A DNA stretch of 64,000 nucleotides from a bacterium (GCA_018266105.1 JAFEBA010000044.1:21391-85390); one strand, 5' to 3'. Positions 44,189-52,577 are shown, counted from the first letter of the stretch. Notes: generated from the sequence alone by a model not told the origin. Numbers and translations: made by a program.

Positions 44189-44917
44189 TTGAAAAAGAAC
44201 CTGCTTGCCCTGTTCCTGGTCTTGCTGGCCTGCGCCCTGGCTTCCCAGTGGCCCGCCCTGGCCAACCGGAAGTTACGTCTTGAAATGGCGGACGGACTCG
44301 AGCAGCTTTGGAAACAGCCCGGGCAAATGGTCGACCTCCGCTCGAGTCCAGGAGGCGTGGATGCCGAGGTGCAGGTAGTGCTTCCCCCGGATTGCTCGGA
44401 ACGGCAGCAGCAGTGGAACTTTCCCTTGCTGCGTTTCATCTCCCAACGCTACGGAGAGCCAAGGCTTGAAAGGATCAACCTCAGCCGCAGGGATAGCGGC
44501 GCCTCCATCCCGGAGCTCAACTCCGTCCATCCTTCGCAGGACCCGCTGGAAGCTTCCAATCAAGCCCATTTGGAGCTGATCCGCCGTCAGGCGCAGGCCT
44601 GGCTGGACCAGAAACTGGGAGCGGACCATGGTCTGGCATTGGTGGACGGTAGCGCTCAGATTCAGGCCCAACCTCTCGACCCCGGTGAAGAACGACACTA
44701 CCTCATGGCGCGGCCCGAAGAAGCGACCGCAGGCAAGGCCTATCGGATGAGAAGCTCCGAAGAGACCGAAGCTCCTATTACGGTAACGCGTTTCAGCACA
44801 AAACTCGTGCTGGTGTTGGATGGTCGCGTCGCCCAGGCGGAAAAACTACGGACCGAAGACCTGGGCGCCTCGCTGGGGCTTGGCAGCCAGGACATCCGCT
44901 TGCTGCGGTTACCTTGA
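44189..44917 (+). CDS. tandem membrane-anchored family, member 1
   Basis: This 242-residue protein starts at TTG 44189, fixed by GGGAGG (44175-44180) eight bases upstream and by alignment with member 2 (KKNLLAL). One N-terminal membrane helix (LLALFLVLLACALASQW) is followed by a soluble domain with EQLWKQPGQMVDL, RQQQWNFPLLRF, then LIRRQAQAWLDQKLGADHGL and a C-terminal RLLRLP. The family is unknown to me. The domain probably lies in the periplasm. First gene of the five-gene array. Confidence 0.72.
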   Translation: MKKNLLALFLVLLACALASQWPALANRKLRLEMADGLEQLWKQPGQMVDLRSSPGGVDAEVQVVLPPDCSERQQQWNFPLLRFISQRYGEPRLERINLSRRDSGASIPELNSVHPSQDPLEASNQAHLELIRRQAQAWLDQKLGADHGLALVDGSAQIQAQPLDPGEERHYLMARPEEATAGKAYRMRSSEETEAPITVTRFSTKLVLVLDGRVAQAEKLRTEDLGASLGLGSQDIRLLRLP

Positions 44918-44994
44918 CCTTGCGCACAGGGAAGAAAAGACGGTTGGACGCGACGGAGTTCCAATATCAAAAGAATGATAGGTCTGCCTGACAC

Positions 44995-45681
44995 ATGAAG
45001 AAAAACCTGCTGGCCCTGGTGGCCGTCCTGATTTTGGTGGCTGTGGCCGCCCGATTGCACCAGGACCCCGAGCGCCTGGCCTTAGAGCGCGACCTGCGCG
45101 TCAGCCTGGAAAAGCTTTGGGGCACCAACGACCATCAGGTCGATCTGCTGGACGCCAAGGGCGGAGTAATGGTCAAGGTCAAAGTTTCGCTGCCCAAACA
45201 GGGTGTGGTCGCCTGGAGCGATCCCTTTGTGCGCTTTGTGGTGGCACGCCACCCCAAGATACCGCTGAGTGGTCTGGAGATCAGTCCTGCGGCTGACCTT
45301 CCGGCCAGGCCCCGTATCGAACTCCTGCGCCGTCAGGCCCAAACCTTGGTGGACGGAGCTGTGGGCGCCGGTCACGGGCTGATCCTGCTGGATGGAACCG
45401 AGCCCGCCCCCCCTGAGTCTCCAGGTCGAATCGAGCTGCAGGATCGATCCATGGAGCGACAAGGAGCGCCCAGAGCTCGCGCCCCTATGGAGGCAGCCCC
45501 GGATATGCGAAGCAATTCAGTGGCGCCAGCTCCCTACTTTCCGGCCGGCCCCATCATAACCCAGGAATGCCTCATTGTTCCTGAGGATGCCCCAGACGAC
45601 CAGGTGCGTCAGCTGCAGGCACAAATTCAGGCCGAGGTCCCCTGCAACAACTTCCGGGTGGTGAGGCTGCCCGCGCAATGA
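44995..45681 (+). CDS. tandem membrane-anchored family, member 2
   Basis: The 228-residue product begins with a membrane helix (KKNLLALVAVLILVAVAARL), then SLEKLWGTNDHQVDLLDAKG, PFVRFVVARHP, SGLEIS, LLRRQAQTLVDGAVGAGHGL with ILLDG, and ends FRVVRLPAQ. It is clearly homologous to member 1, with shared helix-helix-strand spacing. An acidic, Pro-rich insert (about 140-185) is unique. Its stop overlaps the short fourth ORF (ATGA). Function is unknown. Confidence 0.72.
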   Translation: MKKNLLALVAVLILVAVAARLHQDPERLALERDLRVSLEKLWGTNDHQVDLLDAKGGVMVKVKVSLPKQGVVAWSDPFVRFVVARHPKIPLSGLEISPAADLPARPRIELLRRQAQTLVDGAVGAGHGLILLDGTEPAPPESPGRIELQDRSMERQGAPRARAPMEAAPDMRSNSVAPAPYFPAGPIITQECLIVPEDAPDDQVRQLQAQIQAEVPCNNFRVVRLPAQ

Positions 45682-45848
45682 ACAAGAACCTGGTCATCCT
45701 GCTGCTCCTCTTGACGGCCGCCTCTCTCAGACATATCCATGTGGTGCTCCCGGAAGCACCCGGACAGAAGCTGGAAGAGGCGCTTACCGAGCTGATGGCG
45801 CCTAAAAGTGACCGGGAAGAAACTCTCCAATTCGTGAGCTGGCGTTGA
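45678..45848 (+). CDS. 56-residue short member of the tandem family
   Basis: The ATG overlaps the stop of member 2 (ATGA), and the stop overlaps the TTG of member 3 (TTGA). The product is a membrane helix (MNKNLVILLLLLTAASL) plus a short charged tail (LPEAPGQKLEEALTELMAP). It keeps the N-terminal helix and the start of the next segment (LEEALTEL, compare LEKLW) but lacks the rest. It looks like a truncated paralogue that is still translated, or a small regulator. Confidence 0.6.
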   Translation: MNKNLVILLLLLTAASLRHIHVVLPEAPGQKLEEALTELMAPKSDREETLQFVSWR

Positions 45849-46528
45849 AGAGTCAGAACTTTCCCGTTTTGCTGATGCTCATCGCCGTGGTGGCCGTGCT
45901 GGCCCACTTCAATCAGGCTCCGCGACAATCCGGATTGGAGCCGGTGGAGCGGGATCTTGAGGCCTGCCTGAGCCGCCTCTGGGAGCAACCCGGGCAACAA
46001 GTCAAACTCGTTCCCGGTGAGCGGAACGGCTACCAGCTCCAGGCCCAAATTCACATGCCTCGAGCCACCCGGCTGCGCCAGCAACGCTGGAACCATCCGT
46101 TCCTGCTCTTCGCACTCAGCCGCCATCCCCAGGTCCGGGTGACAGGGCTGGAGTTGCGCGAGAATAGCAGTCAGGTCCTCATTCCACCCACCGCCATGAA
46201 CGGTCTGCTAGCGGACCGAATCGCGCCTCGGGCCGAGGGAGGCAATGAGGAAAAGGCCTCCATCCTGACCGGACGACACTTGAACGAGGTGCTCACTGGC
46301 ATGGTAGAACCTGAGGAGACGCTGGTGCTGGTCGACGCCTTAAGCACCAGCAGTCAAGCCGAAACCCTCAAATACGGCAAGCGAGCCTCCTGGGAGCCCT
46401 TGCCTGGGCCCTTCGAATATGTGGTTTGTGTGGTCAGCAAAAAGGCGATTGCTGAACAAGACTGGGTTCGCTTTCAGACCCGTTACCTGGCGGGAGTGCG
46501 CAATCCGAGGAGAGTGGTGCTGCCGTGA
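45845..46528 (+). CDS. tandem membrane-anchored family, member 3
   Basis: The 227-residue product starts at TTG 45845, coupled to the short ORF. It has a membrane helix (NFPVLLMLIAVVAVLAHF), LSRLWEQPGQQVKLVPG, RLRQQRWNHPFLLFALSRHP, VTGLELRE, then LVLVDALS and RNPRRVVLP at the end. It is closest to member 4. The mature domain should be periplasmic. No known family. Confidence 0.72.
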   Translation: MKSQNFPVLLMLIAVVAVLAHFNQAPRQSGLEPVERDLEACLSRLWEQPGQQVKLVPGERNGYQLQAQIHMPRATRLRQQRWNHPFLLFALSRHPQVRVTGLELRENSSQVLIPPTAMNGLLADRIAPRAEGGNEEKASILTGRHLNEVLTGMVEPEETLVLVDALSTSSQAETLKYGKRASWEPLPGPFEYVVCVVSKKAIAEQDWVRFQTRYLAGVRNPRRVVLP

Positions 46529-47232
46529 AGAGAAATCAGAACTTCCCCATCTTGCTGGTGGTCATCGCCGTGGTGGCGGTGCTGGCCCTGCTGGCCAGAC
46601 CTCAGGCCGGAGGAGCTGAAATGGCGGCCCTTCAGAACGATATGGTGCTGAGCCTGAGCCGACTCTGGGGTCCAGTTGAGCAGAAAGTGGAACTCATCCC
46701 GAACGGACAGCGATTCAACGCCAGGGTGGCCGTCAGCATGCCGGCGGGCCTGCGCCAGCGACAGCAACGTTGGAACTATCCGTTTTTGCGCTTTGTGGCC
46801 GCTCGGCATCCCAAGTGCGAGTTGGCGGGACTGGAGATCAAAGACCTTAAGAGCAATCTGCCCGTTCCCGAATACGCCATGAACGGAATGTTGGCCGAGC
46901 GAGCTTACCGCAGCATCGGACCGGGCGAGGAGGAAGAACGGTTCTGCGAGATGACAGCCCGTCAGTTCTCGCTCTCCCTTGAGCGCCAGCTTGGCGATTC
47001 CAATCGGGCATTGGTGCTGGTGGATGCTCAGCAACCTCACTCCGCCCGTGAGCAGGTCTATGGTCGCCGGGCAGCCGGAGCGGTTCCGAACCAGCCGTAT
47101 TTCCGAAGCATGATGCTGACCGAGGTCTGCGTGGTGGTGGACCATGAGGTGGCGGCGGTCGAATGGGAGCGCTTCAAACGTGAAAACGCCAGCGTCAATG
47201 GAGCCCGGTTCCGCGTCGTCACTCTGCCCTGA
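46525..47232 (+). CDS. tandem membrane-anchored family, member 4
   Basis: The 235-residue product starts at GTG 46525, overlapping the stop of member 3 (GTGA). The pattern repeats: membrane helix (NFPILLVVIAVVAVLALLA), LSRLWGPVEQKVELIPNG, RQRQQRWNYPFLRFVAARHP, LAGLEIKD, LSLERQLGDSNRALVLVDAQ and VVTLP at the C-terminus. Members 3 and 4 share whole segments and look like a recent duplication. It ends facing the TolC gene with only 16 bases between. Confidence 0.72.
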   Translation: MKRNQNFPILLVVIAVVAVLALLARPQAGGAEMAALQNDMVLSLSRLWGPVEQKVELIPNGQRFNARVAVSMPAGLRQRQQRWNYPFLRFVAARHPKCELAGLEIKDLKSNLPVPEYAMNGMLAERAYRSIGPGEEEERFCEMTARQFSLSLERQLGDSNRALVLVDAQQPHSAREQVYGRRAAGAVPNQPYFRSMMLTEVCVVVDHEVAAVEWERFKRENASVNGARFRVVTLP

Positions 47233-47240
47233 CCGGTCAG
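47229..47240. repeat. 12-base palindrome at a convergent gene junction
   Basis: CTGACCGGTCAG is a perfect palindrome that includes the TGA stop of array member 4 and lies between it and the convergent TolC gene. It may be a short bidirectional terminator or a protein-binding site. Confidence 0.35.
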
Positions 47241-47248
47241 AGCCAACT

Positions 47249-48553
47249 CTACTGAGTTTGAGCCTCGGGAATTTCCAGGTCCGGCTCCGGGCTCAAATCC
47301 GGTTCGCGCGGTGCGGGTGTAATGATCTCCAAAGCGGCCCCTACCGCTTCTTCCAGTCCGTTCAGGGCCAGACGCTCGATCAGTTGTTGGCTCAAATACT
47401 CCACCCGGATATCCTCCAGCTGTTGCTGAGCCAGCAACACCACGTCGTAGTCCAGCTTGTGGGCTTTGTAATCGGCCTGAATCAGTTTGACCGCTTCCTC
47501 TTGAGGCTGAAGCACGTCCTCTTCGTAGTTGGCTGAATTGATGCCGCCGGCAATGAAAGCTGCGTAGGCTTTCTGGATTTCCGCGTTCAGCTCCAACTGA
47601 GCGGCCCGATAGCGCTCGTCCAGGGCAGCCGCGGCCCGCTCCTTGGACTGCACATCATAGCCAATCTGGCCCCAATCTAGAGGCACCGTCAACTGAGCCC
47701 CCACAATATAGCTCGGCAAACGGAAGTCATAAAGCGCGATCAGACTCGGGGTGGGATTGCCCTGAAGGGAAGCCAGCTTGACCTGTTCGTATCCGCTGGC
47801 GGTGGCCTGGCGCACAGCCATCAGGGCTGGCGAAGACTGGCCCAAGAGCAGAAGTTCCTCCAGCTTGGGATGGATGTATTCCGTGTCCAGACTGCCCACC
47901 GCCAGCAAATCGCTTCCCCGGTCCATGCCCAGCACACGAGCCAGATCGGCCCGGTCCGACTGTAAATCGCCCTCAGCCTGAACCAGGGCCTGCTGGACCT
48001 GATTGAACTGCACCCGCGAGGCCAGCAGCTCCAAGCGGCGATTGCGCTGCTGTCGGGTCTCTTTTTCGCTGGATTCAAAGATCTGACGCGCCAGATCCAG
48101 GTTTGCCCGCAAAATGACCAGTCTCTGCTGACTGGCCAGCACCTCGTAGAAGGCGTCCTTGGTCTGCCTCATCAACTGAATCTTGGTGAATAAGAGCTTG
48201 GCCTGGGCCTCTTTCCAGTTGAGCCAGGCCACATACTGACCCTTCTTCATGGCTCCAAACGGGAAAAAAGGCTGTTGGAACTGTAGGTACTCATCCCGAG
48301 GCAGGGCGCTGAAGCTGCTCAGCGCGGCCGGACCCCAGCCTCGGGTCGCGCCGGCCACAAAGCTGCCGGTCGGCAAGACTCCCGCCAGGTGATAGGCGGA
48401 GCGGGTCTGGCGGGTATCAGCGCGGGCCGCCGCCAGCTCGGGATTGCGCTCATAGCAGAGACTCAGAGCTTCCGAAATCGTGAGCCGGCGTGGTTCGGCC
48501 GCGCCAGCCAGAGCCAGAAGCAGTACCAGACAGACGAGAAGACCCGCTCTCAC
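47249..48553 (-). CDS. TolC-family outer-membrane efflux protein
   Basis: The 434-residue protein has a signal peptide (MRAGLLVCLVLLLALAGAAE) and the OEP repeat: LTISEALSLCYERNPELAAA and, in the second half, KLEELLLLGQSSPALMAVRQ, each followed by long coiled helices and beta-barrel strands (LTVPLDWGQIGYDV). TolC-like trimers form the outer-membrane exit duct of efflux pumps or type I secretion. No inner-membrane pump or adaptor is adjacent. It confirms a diderm envelope. The C-terminal tail is Pro/Glu-rich. Confidence 0.9.
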   Translation of the reverse strand: MRAGLLVCLVLLLALAGAAEPRRLTISEALSLCYERNPELAAARADTRQTRSAYHLAGVLPTGSFVAGATRGWGPAALSSFSALPRDEYLQFQQPFFPFGAMKKGQYVAWLNWKEAQAKLLFTKIQLMRQTKDAFYEVLASQQRLVILRANLDLARQIFESSEKETRQQRNRRLELLASRVQFNQVQQALVQAEGDLQSDRADLARVLGMDRGSDLLAVGSLDTEYIHPKLEELLLLGQSSPALMAVRQATASGYEQVKLASLQGNPTPSLIALYDFRLPSYIVGAQLTVPLDWGQIGYDVQSKERAAAALDERYRAAQLELNAEIQKAYAAFIAGGINSANYEEDVLQPQEEAVKLIQADYKAHKLDYDVVLLAQQQLEDIRVEYLSQQLIERLALNGLEEAVGAALEIITPAPREPDLSPEPDLEIPEAQTQ

Positions 48554-48581
48554 GGTCGGGTGGTTCTGGGAGGTGGCCGAC

Positions 48582-48941
48582 CTACCTGCTCAAATAACCT
48601 AAAGCCTCACGCGGCCCGAACCAGGAATCAAACTCGTCCCGGCTGACGCTTTCGTCTCCAGGCGCGTGATAGATGCGTTCCGGCGCGTCGTCTCGGATGA
48701 CGCTGCCGGGCTCGAGATCGGAATGTTCTTGAATCGGGTTGTGAAAATGCATGCGACCGTCGCGCACCTCATTTAGAGTCAGCGAATGGAAGTCGGTCTG
48801 ACCGGCAAACCAGTGCAGCGTGAGCAGGACTCCCTCGGACTGAGCGGAGACGAACTCCCACAGGACCTGCGGGTCGGACTCCGGCCGCAGACTCTGGCCG
48901 GTTACCGCCTCGTGCATCTTTAACAACTGCTGGTCTCTCAT
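48582..48941 (-). CDS. small acidic protein of unknown function
   Basis: The 119-residue product begins MRDQQLLKMHEAVTGQSL. It has no signal, membrane helix or recognised domain; LHWFAGQTDFHSLTLNEVRD and the C-terminal DEFDSWFGPREALGYL are the most distinctive parts. The ATG overlaps the stop of the zinc-ribbon gene (ATGA), so it is the last gene of the 50.8-48.6 kb operon. Function is unknown. Confidence 0.65.
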   Translation of the reverse strand: MRDQQLLKMHEAVTGQSLRPESDPQVLWEFVSAQSEGVLLTLHWFAGQTDFHSLTLNEVRDGRMHFHNPIQEHSDLEPGSVIRDDAPERIYHAPGDESVSRDEFDSWFGPREALGYLSR

Positions 48942-50272
48942 ACTGCCTCCGCCTGGACCACTTCGTTGAGGGCCCGGTCCATTTCCTCGAGAATATGAGC
49001 CAGGCTGGCCAGGGTCGGTGAGGCCATCCAGGTTTCCAGCCGGTCCACCCCTTCCGCCAAACGCTCCACCTGCAGTTTGAAGCGCTCCTCCTCGGGCAAC
49101 TCCGACAGAAGTCGGCGCCAGCGGTCCAGCTCGGCCTCCATATCCGGGCGCTGCAGCTTGCCATCCGCGAAATCCTGGGTGACAGCCTGAAGGTAGGCCA
49201 GGTTCGGGTTGACCGGCACGGGGTCTGAAGAACCGGACAGGTCCTGCTGCTCGCGCTCCTCCACCCGCTCCAGCATACGAAAGCCGCAGGCGGCGCAAAA
49301 CTTCTGACCCTTTTCCACCGTGGCCGAACACTTGGGGCAGGCCACTTGGCCCTGCACATCCAGTAAGGCCAGAACTTCCTGACGCGCCGCACTCAGGTCC
49401 TCATCGATCTCGCGAATCTCGTCCAGCGGGGCCTCCGGATTCTCCAACAGATCCTGTAAAGCTCCACTCATCTCCTCAAACAGCTCCTGAAGCTCTGCCC
49501 CTTTGTCCTCCAGCAGTGCGCTATGGACGGACTCCAGCAATGCCTTCAGCCCCCGGCTCAGGCTATGCAGTTCGGACAACTTGCGCCAGACAAAGGCATG
49601 CAGCTCCTGCGGTTCATCAGACTGCAGCAGCAATTCCAGATGAGCCAGCCAGTTCGGAGAAACCTCAGGTCCAAGCAGCTCCGCGTAGGTATGCGCATGA
49701 CGCTGAACTTGGTCCAACAGGGCCTCGCTCTGCGGACCACCCGTGAGGCGCAGCAACTGCTCCAGACCTCTGCTCAGCTCTTGAGCGCTGCCCATCAGCT
49801 CAAGGCTGATGCCTGGAGTGTCCATGGCGTAGTTCAGGCGCTTGCGCTCCGTCTCAATGCAGTGCCAGTAGTAATCCTGGCTGGCACTCCCGCCCATCCA
49901 GGCTTCGTAGGCCCAAAAGATCTGGTTGATCCCGGGCAAAGGCGTGGGCCCGTGGAGGCGCCAGACTTCATCCTGAAATTGGTAGAGATTCTGGGTATGC
50001 TGCCGGTGCAAACGTAAGAAGGCCTCCGCCAATTGAGGCTCAGGCGCGCGCGTCAGAACATCAGCTCCCTGCAGACAGTCGATATATCCTTGCCCAACCC
50101 GACTTTCGACATCGGCCAGTTGCTGACGCATTTCTTCGGGCATCTGCTGCAAACTGGCCTGCCAACTGGCAAAATGAGCCTCCAATCCGGAGACAAAGGC
50201 CGCGAAGTCGGGGAGTTGGGCCCGGTCTCCGCTGGAGACATAGGCTTCTAAAGACTCGAGGAAAGACGTCAA
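48938..50272 (-). CDS. helical protein with a zinc ribbon
   Basis: The 444-residue protein is mostly alpha-helical and acidic. A zinc ribbon lies at about 312-332 (CPKCSATVEKGQKFCAACG, two Cys pairs). The N-terminal 290 residues (LEQLLRLTGGPQSEALLDQV, LLESVHSALLEDKGAELQEL) and C-terminal 80 look like helical bundles. It has no membrane segment and no known family. Both ends overlap neighbours by ATGA. It may be a structural or chaperone partner of the proteins around it, including the divergent peptidase. Confidence 0.68.
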   Translation of the reverse strand: MTSFLESLEAYVSSGDRAQLPDFAAFVSGLEAHFASWQASLQQMPEEMRQQLADVESRVGQGYIDCLQGADVLTRAPEPQLAEAFLRLHRQHTQNLYQFQDEVWRLHGPTPLPGINQIFWAYEAWMGGSASQDYYWHCIETERKRLNYAMDTPGISLELMGSAQELSRGLEQLLRLTGGPQSEALLDQVQRHAHTYAELLGPEVSPNWLAHLELLLQSDEPQELHAFVWRKLSELHSLSRGLKALLESVHSALLEDKGAELQELFEEMSGALQDLLENPEAPLDEIREIDEDLSAARQEVLALLDVQGQVACPKCSATVEKGQKFCAACGFRMLERVEEREQQDLSGSSDPVPVNPNLAYLQAVTQDFADGKLQRPDMEAELDRWRRLLSELPEEERFKLQVERLAEGVDRLETWMASPTLASLAHILEEMDRALNEVVQAEAV

Positions 50273-50808
50273 CGCTGGCTTTGTTGGCGAACGGAGTCGA
50301 CGAACTGATTCAAGCTTTGTAAATCCTTGATCGTCTGTTTGGCCTGGCCATCAGCCTGGCTCCAGTAGACGCTGGAACCCGAACGCAACTGCTTCAAAGC
50401 CTCCGTGGGAGTAGCCGGCTTGTAGCCTCCCAGCAATCCCCCTTTGGCCTGGTAAAGGTGGCCCGAATAATCCAGAAACTCCAAGTTTTCGGTCGCTTTC
50501 AGATCGGATGGATTCGACATGGTTTGCACGGTAGCTGCTGAGGCCGCCCCTCCCGCCATCGAAAGCGCCAGCATCGTTCCGGCTACCACTCCCTTCCAAG
50601 GAAACTTGAACCCGGAAGGTTTAGAAACTTCCGCCGACTGCTCGGCAAAGCGAAGCGGACCGTAGCCCGTTTTGCCATCCAACTCCCCCGGCCGGAACCC
50701 ATCCTTTGGATCGCTCGAGACCTCCGGGCGCTTGCAGGGGACGGGCGAGAGGTTGGCCAGAGGCGTAGTCGTATACTTGGGGTGAATCACCAGGAAAACT
50801 TCTGGCAA
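50269..50808 (-). CDS. single-pass membrane or secreted protein, first gene of the zinc-ribbon operon
   Basis: The C-terminal 100 residues include a membrane or signal-like helix (GVVAGTMLALSMAGGAASAA) and a small domain (LEFLDYSGHLYQAKGGLLGG, SSVYWSQADGQAKQTIKDLQ). About 70 residues precede the helix. The start is uncertain. A very strong Shine-Dalgarno (GGAGG at 50821-50825) is six bases from an in-frame ATT (50814) and twelve from this TTG (50808); a GTG at 50790 is also possible. The stop overlaps the zinc-ribbon ATG. Confidence 0.6.
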   Translation of the reverse strand: MPEVFLVIHPKYTTTPLANLSPVPCKRPEVSSDPKDGFRPGELDGKTGYGPLRFAEQSAEVSKPSGFKFPWKGVVAGTMLALSMAGGAASAATVQTMSNPSDLKATENLEFLDYSGHLYQAKGGLLGGYKPATPTEALKQLRSGSSVYWSQADGQAKQTIKDLQSLNQFVDSVRQQSQR

Positions 50809-50888
50809 AAAAATGCGAGTCCTCCCCCTAGACGAACTGGACTTGGGGTGGGATACAGGTAGCTGGTGAATTCTTGCCTGGAGGTTTG

Positions 50889-52448
50889 ATGTACGCACAG
50901 TACAACCTGGGAAACCCGTCGTTCTGCGCCCCCACACCCTTTGGTCCCGGCATGGGCCCGGGATTCGGAGACTGCGGCCTGACTCAGCAGATGCTGGGCA
51001 GCCCCTACGGTCTCCCTCCGGGTTGGGGGGGAATGCAAGGCCAACTGCAGCAGATGATGATGATGATGCAGACCATGATGGCCTTCCAGCAAATGCAGAT
51101 GGGCTGTCAGGGTCCCGGCAATTTCTACCCCCCGATGCCCCAACCGTTCGGACCCATGTGCCCGAATACCGGTTTCCCGCCCTTTCCTCCCCAGCCTTAC
51201 TTTCCACAGCCCAATTTTGGGCCCCAACCCAACTTCAACCAGGGCCCCCAGCCCTACTACGGGCCCGGTCCCAACTTTAACCCGGGTCCCAATTTCGGGC
51301 CTCCGCCCTTCCCGGGCTTTGACCCCAAGCCTCAGCCTCCAGTTCCCACCCCCAAGCCGGCCGCGCCCAAGCCCCCGTTGCATCCCACCCCTCCACCCGC
51401 GCTAACGGCCCAACAGTGGCAGACTCAGCTGCACGGCAACAAGCAGGCAATGACGGCTTACAACGCTCTCACTCCTGAGCAACGGGCCAGCGTGGACCGT
51501 CTGGGCATGCACCATCCCGCCCAGGCTGGCCAGGCGGACGCCAACTTTTTGAAGATCCTGGGCAACGGCCGCCTCATGAACAAAGACAAGCAAGGCCAGA
51601 CCACTCTGCAGCATCTGGAGCAATTGGACCGCCAGCGAGTTCCGTCTCAGGTCGACAAGCCCACCGCTTATCGAGAGCTGGTAGCCAACATCGCCGAGCC
51701 CGGCAACACGAATCAACGGGACCGCGGAACCTGCGCCCCCACCTCGGTGGAGTATTTGCACGCCAAGAACCAACCTTCAGACTACGCCCGGACCGTCACC
51801 GGCCTGCTCTCGGAAAAGGGCGAGGTGCGCATGAATAACGGCGATATTCTGCGCCGTAACGCCAGCGGATTGGGCCCGGACGACAGCGGCCGCACCTCGG
51901 TGGATCGCATCTATCAATCCAGCATGATGGATTATGCCGATGGCGACAAACTGACCTACAACAACGCGACCGATCAGCACGTGGACGCCCACGGCAACAA
52001 CCATCATTCAGGTATGTTTTCGGAAGAAAAACGGCGTTCGCTGGATGCCATCACCGGCCAGAAAAATGACGTGAGGGGCTACGACGACAACAAAACCGGC
52101 ATCTTTGGGATCCGGCGCTTCACTCTGGAGCGCGACATGATGCACGAACTGCATGAAGGTCGCAACCCTTCCGTGAGTATGGTCTGGGACAAAAACCCGG
52201 GGGCTCGCGACGCCAACCACGCTTTGACAGTGGAACGCATCGATGGAGACTATATCTATCTTCGCAATCCCTGGGGTAATGACGAAAAGGGCGGCACCAA
52301 CGGTCCCCCGCGCGAAGTGGTCGATCCCAAAACGGGCGTGGTGCGCATGAAGAAAGACGACTTCTATTCGCGCTTAAACGAAGTCACCGAACAACACGAC
52401 GAGCGAGGTCTGGTCTCGCGCTGGTGGGACCGGGTCAGGGGAACCTAG
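50889..52448 (+). CDS. papain-like cysteine peptidase with Met/Gln- and Pro-rich N-terminus
   Basis: The 519-residue protein has no signal peptide. Residues 50-72 are Met/Gln-rich (QLQQMMMMMQTMMAFQQMQM), and residues 75-175 Pro/Asn/Gly-rich with repeats such as PNFGPQPNFNQGPQ. The C-terminal half has a papain-like triad: Cys282 (DRGTCAPTSVEYLH), His444 (DANHALTVERIDG) and Asn460 (YLRNPWGN). The RNPWG block is calpain/C2-like. GGAGG precedes the ATG at only four bases; a TTG at 50874 is possible. It is divergent from the zinc-ribbon operon with an 80-base gap. Confidence 0.72.
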   Translation: MYAQYNLGNPSFCAPTPFGPGMGPGFGDCGLTQQMLGSPYGLPPGWGGMQGQLQQMMMMMQTMMAFQQMQMGCQGPGNFYPPMPQPFGPMCPNTGFPPFPPQPYFPQPNFGPQPNFNQGPQPYYGPGPNFNPGPNFGPPPFPGFDPKPQPPVPTPKPAAPKPPLHPTPPPALTAQQWQTQLHGNKQAMTAYNALTPEQRASVDRLGMHHPAQAGQADANFLKILGNGRLMNKDKQGQTTLQHLEQLDRQRVPSQVDKPTAYRELVANIAEPGNTNQRDRGTCAPTSVEYLHAKNQPSDYARTVTGLLSEKGEVRMNNGDILRRNASGLGPDDSGRTSVDRIYQSSMMDYADGDKLTYNNATDQHVDAHGNNHHSGMFSEEKRRSLDAITGQKNDVRGYDDNKTGIFGIRRFTLERDMMHELHEGRNPSVSMVWDKNPGARDANHALTVERIDGDYIYLRNPWGNDEKGGTNGPPREVVDPKTGVVRMKKDDFYSRLNEVTEQHDERGLVSRWWDRVRGT

Positions 52449-52565
52449 CCAGGGGTAGGCCCCGAACACCCAAACCATTGCCTGGAGCTTGTTCGTGGGC
52501 AATTCTTCCACTAAACGGAAGAATCTCTTGTCCTATGCGCCATTTATTCCGATCACGACAAGCCC

Positions 52566-52571
52566 TACACT
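52566..52571 (+). promoter_or_regulatory. TACACT box six bases before an ATG
   Basis: TACACT is followed by six bases (CAGTTC) and the ATG at 52578, without a Shine-Dalgarno sequence: another leaderless candidate. Confidence 0.5.
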
Positions 52572-52577
52572 CAGTTC

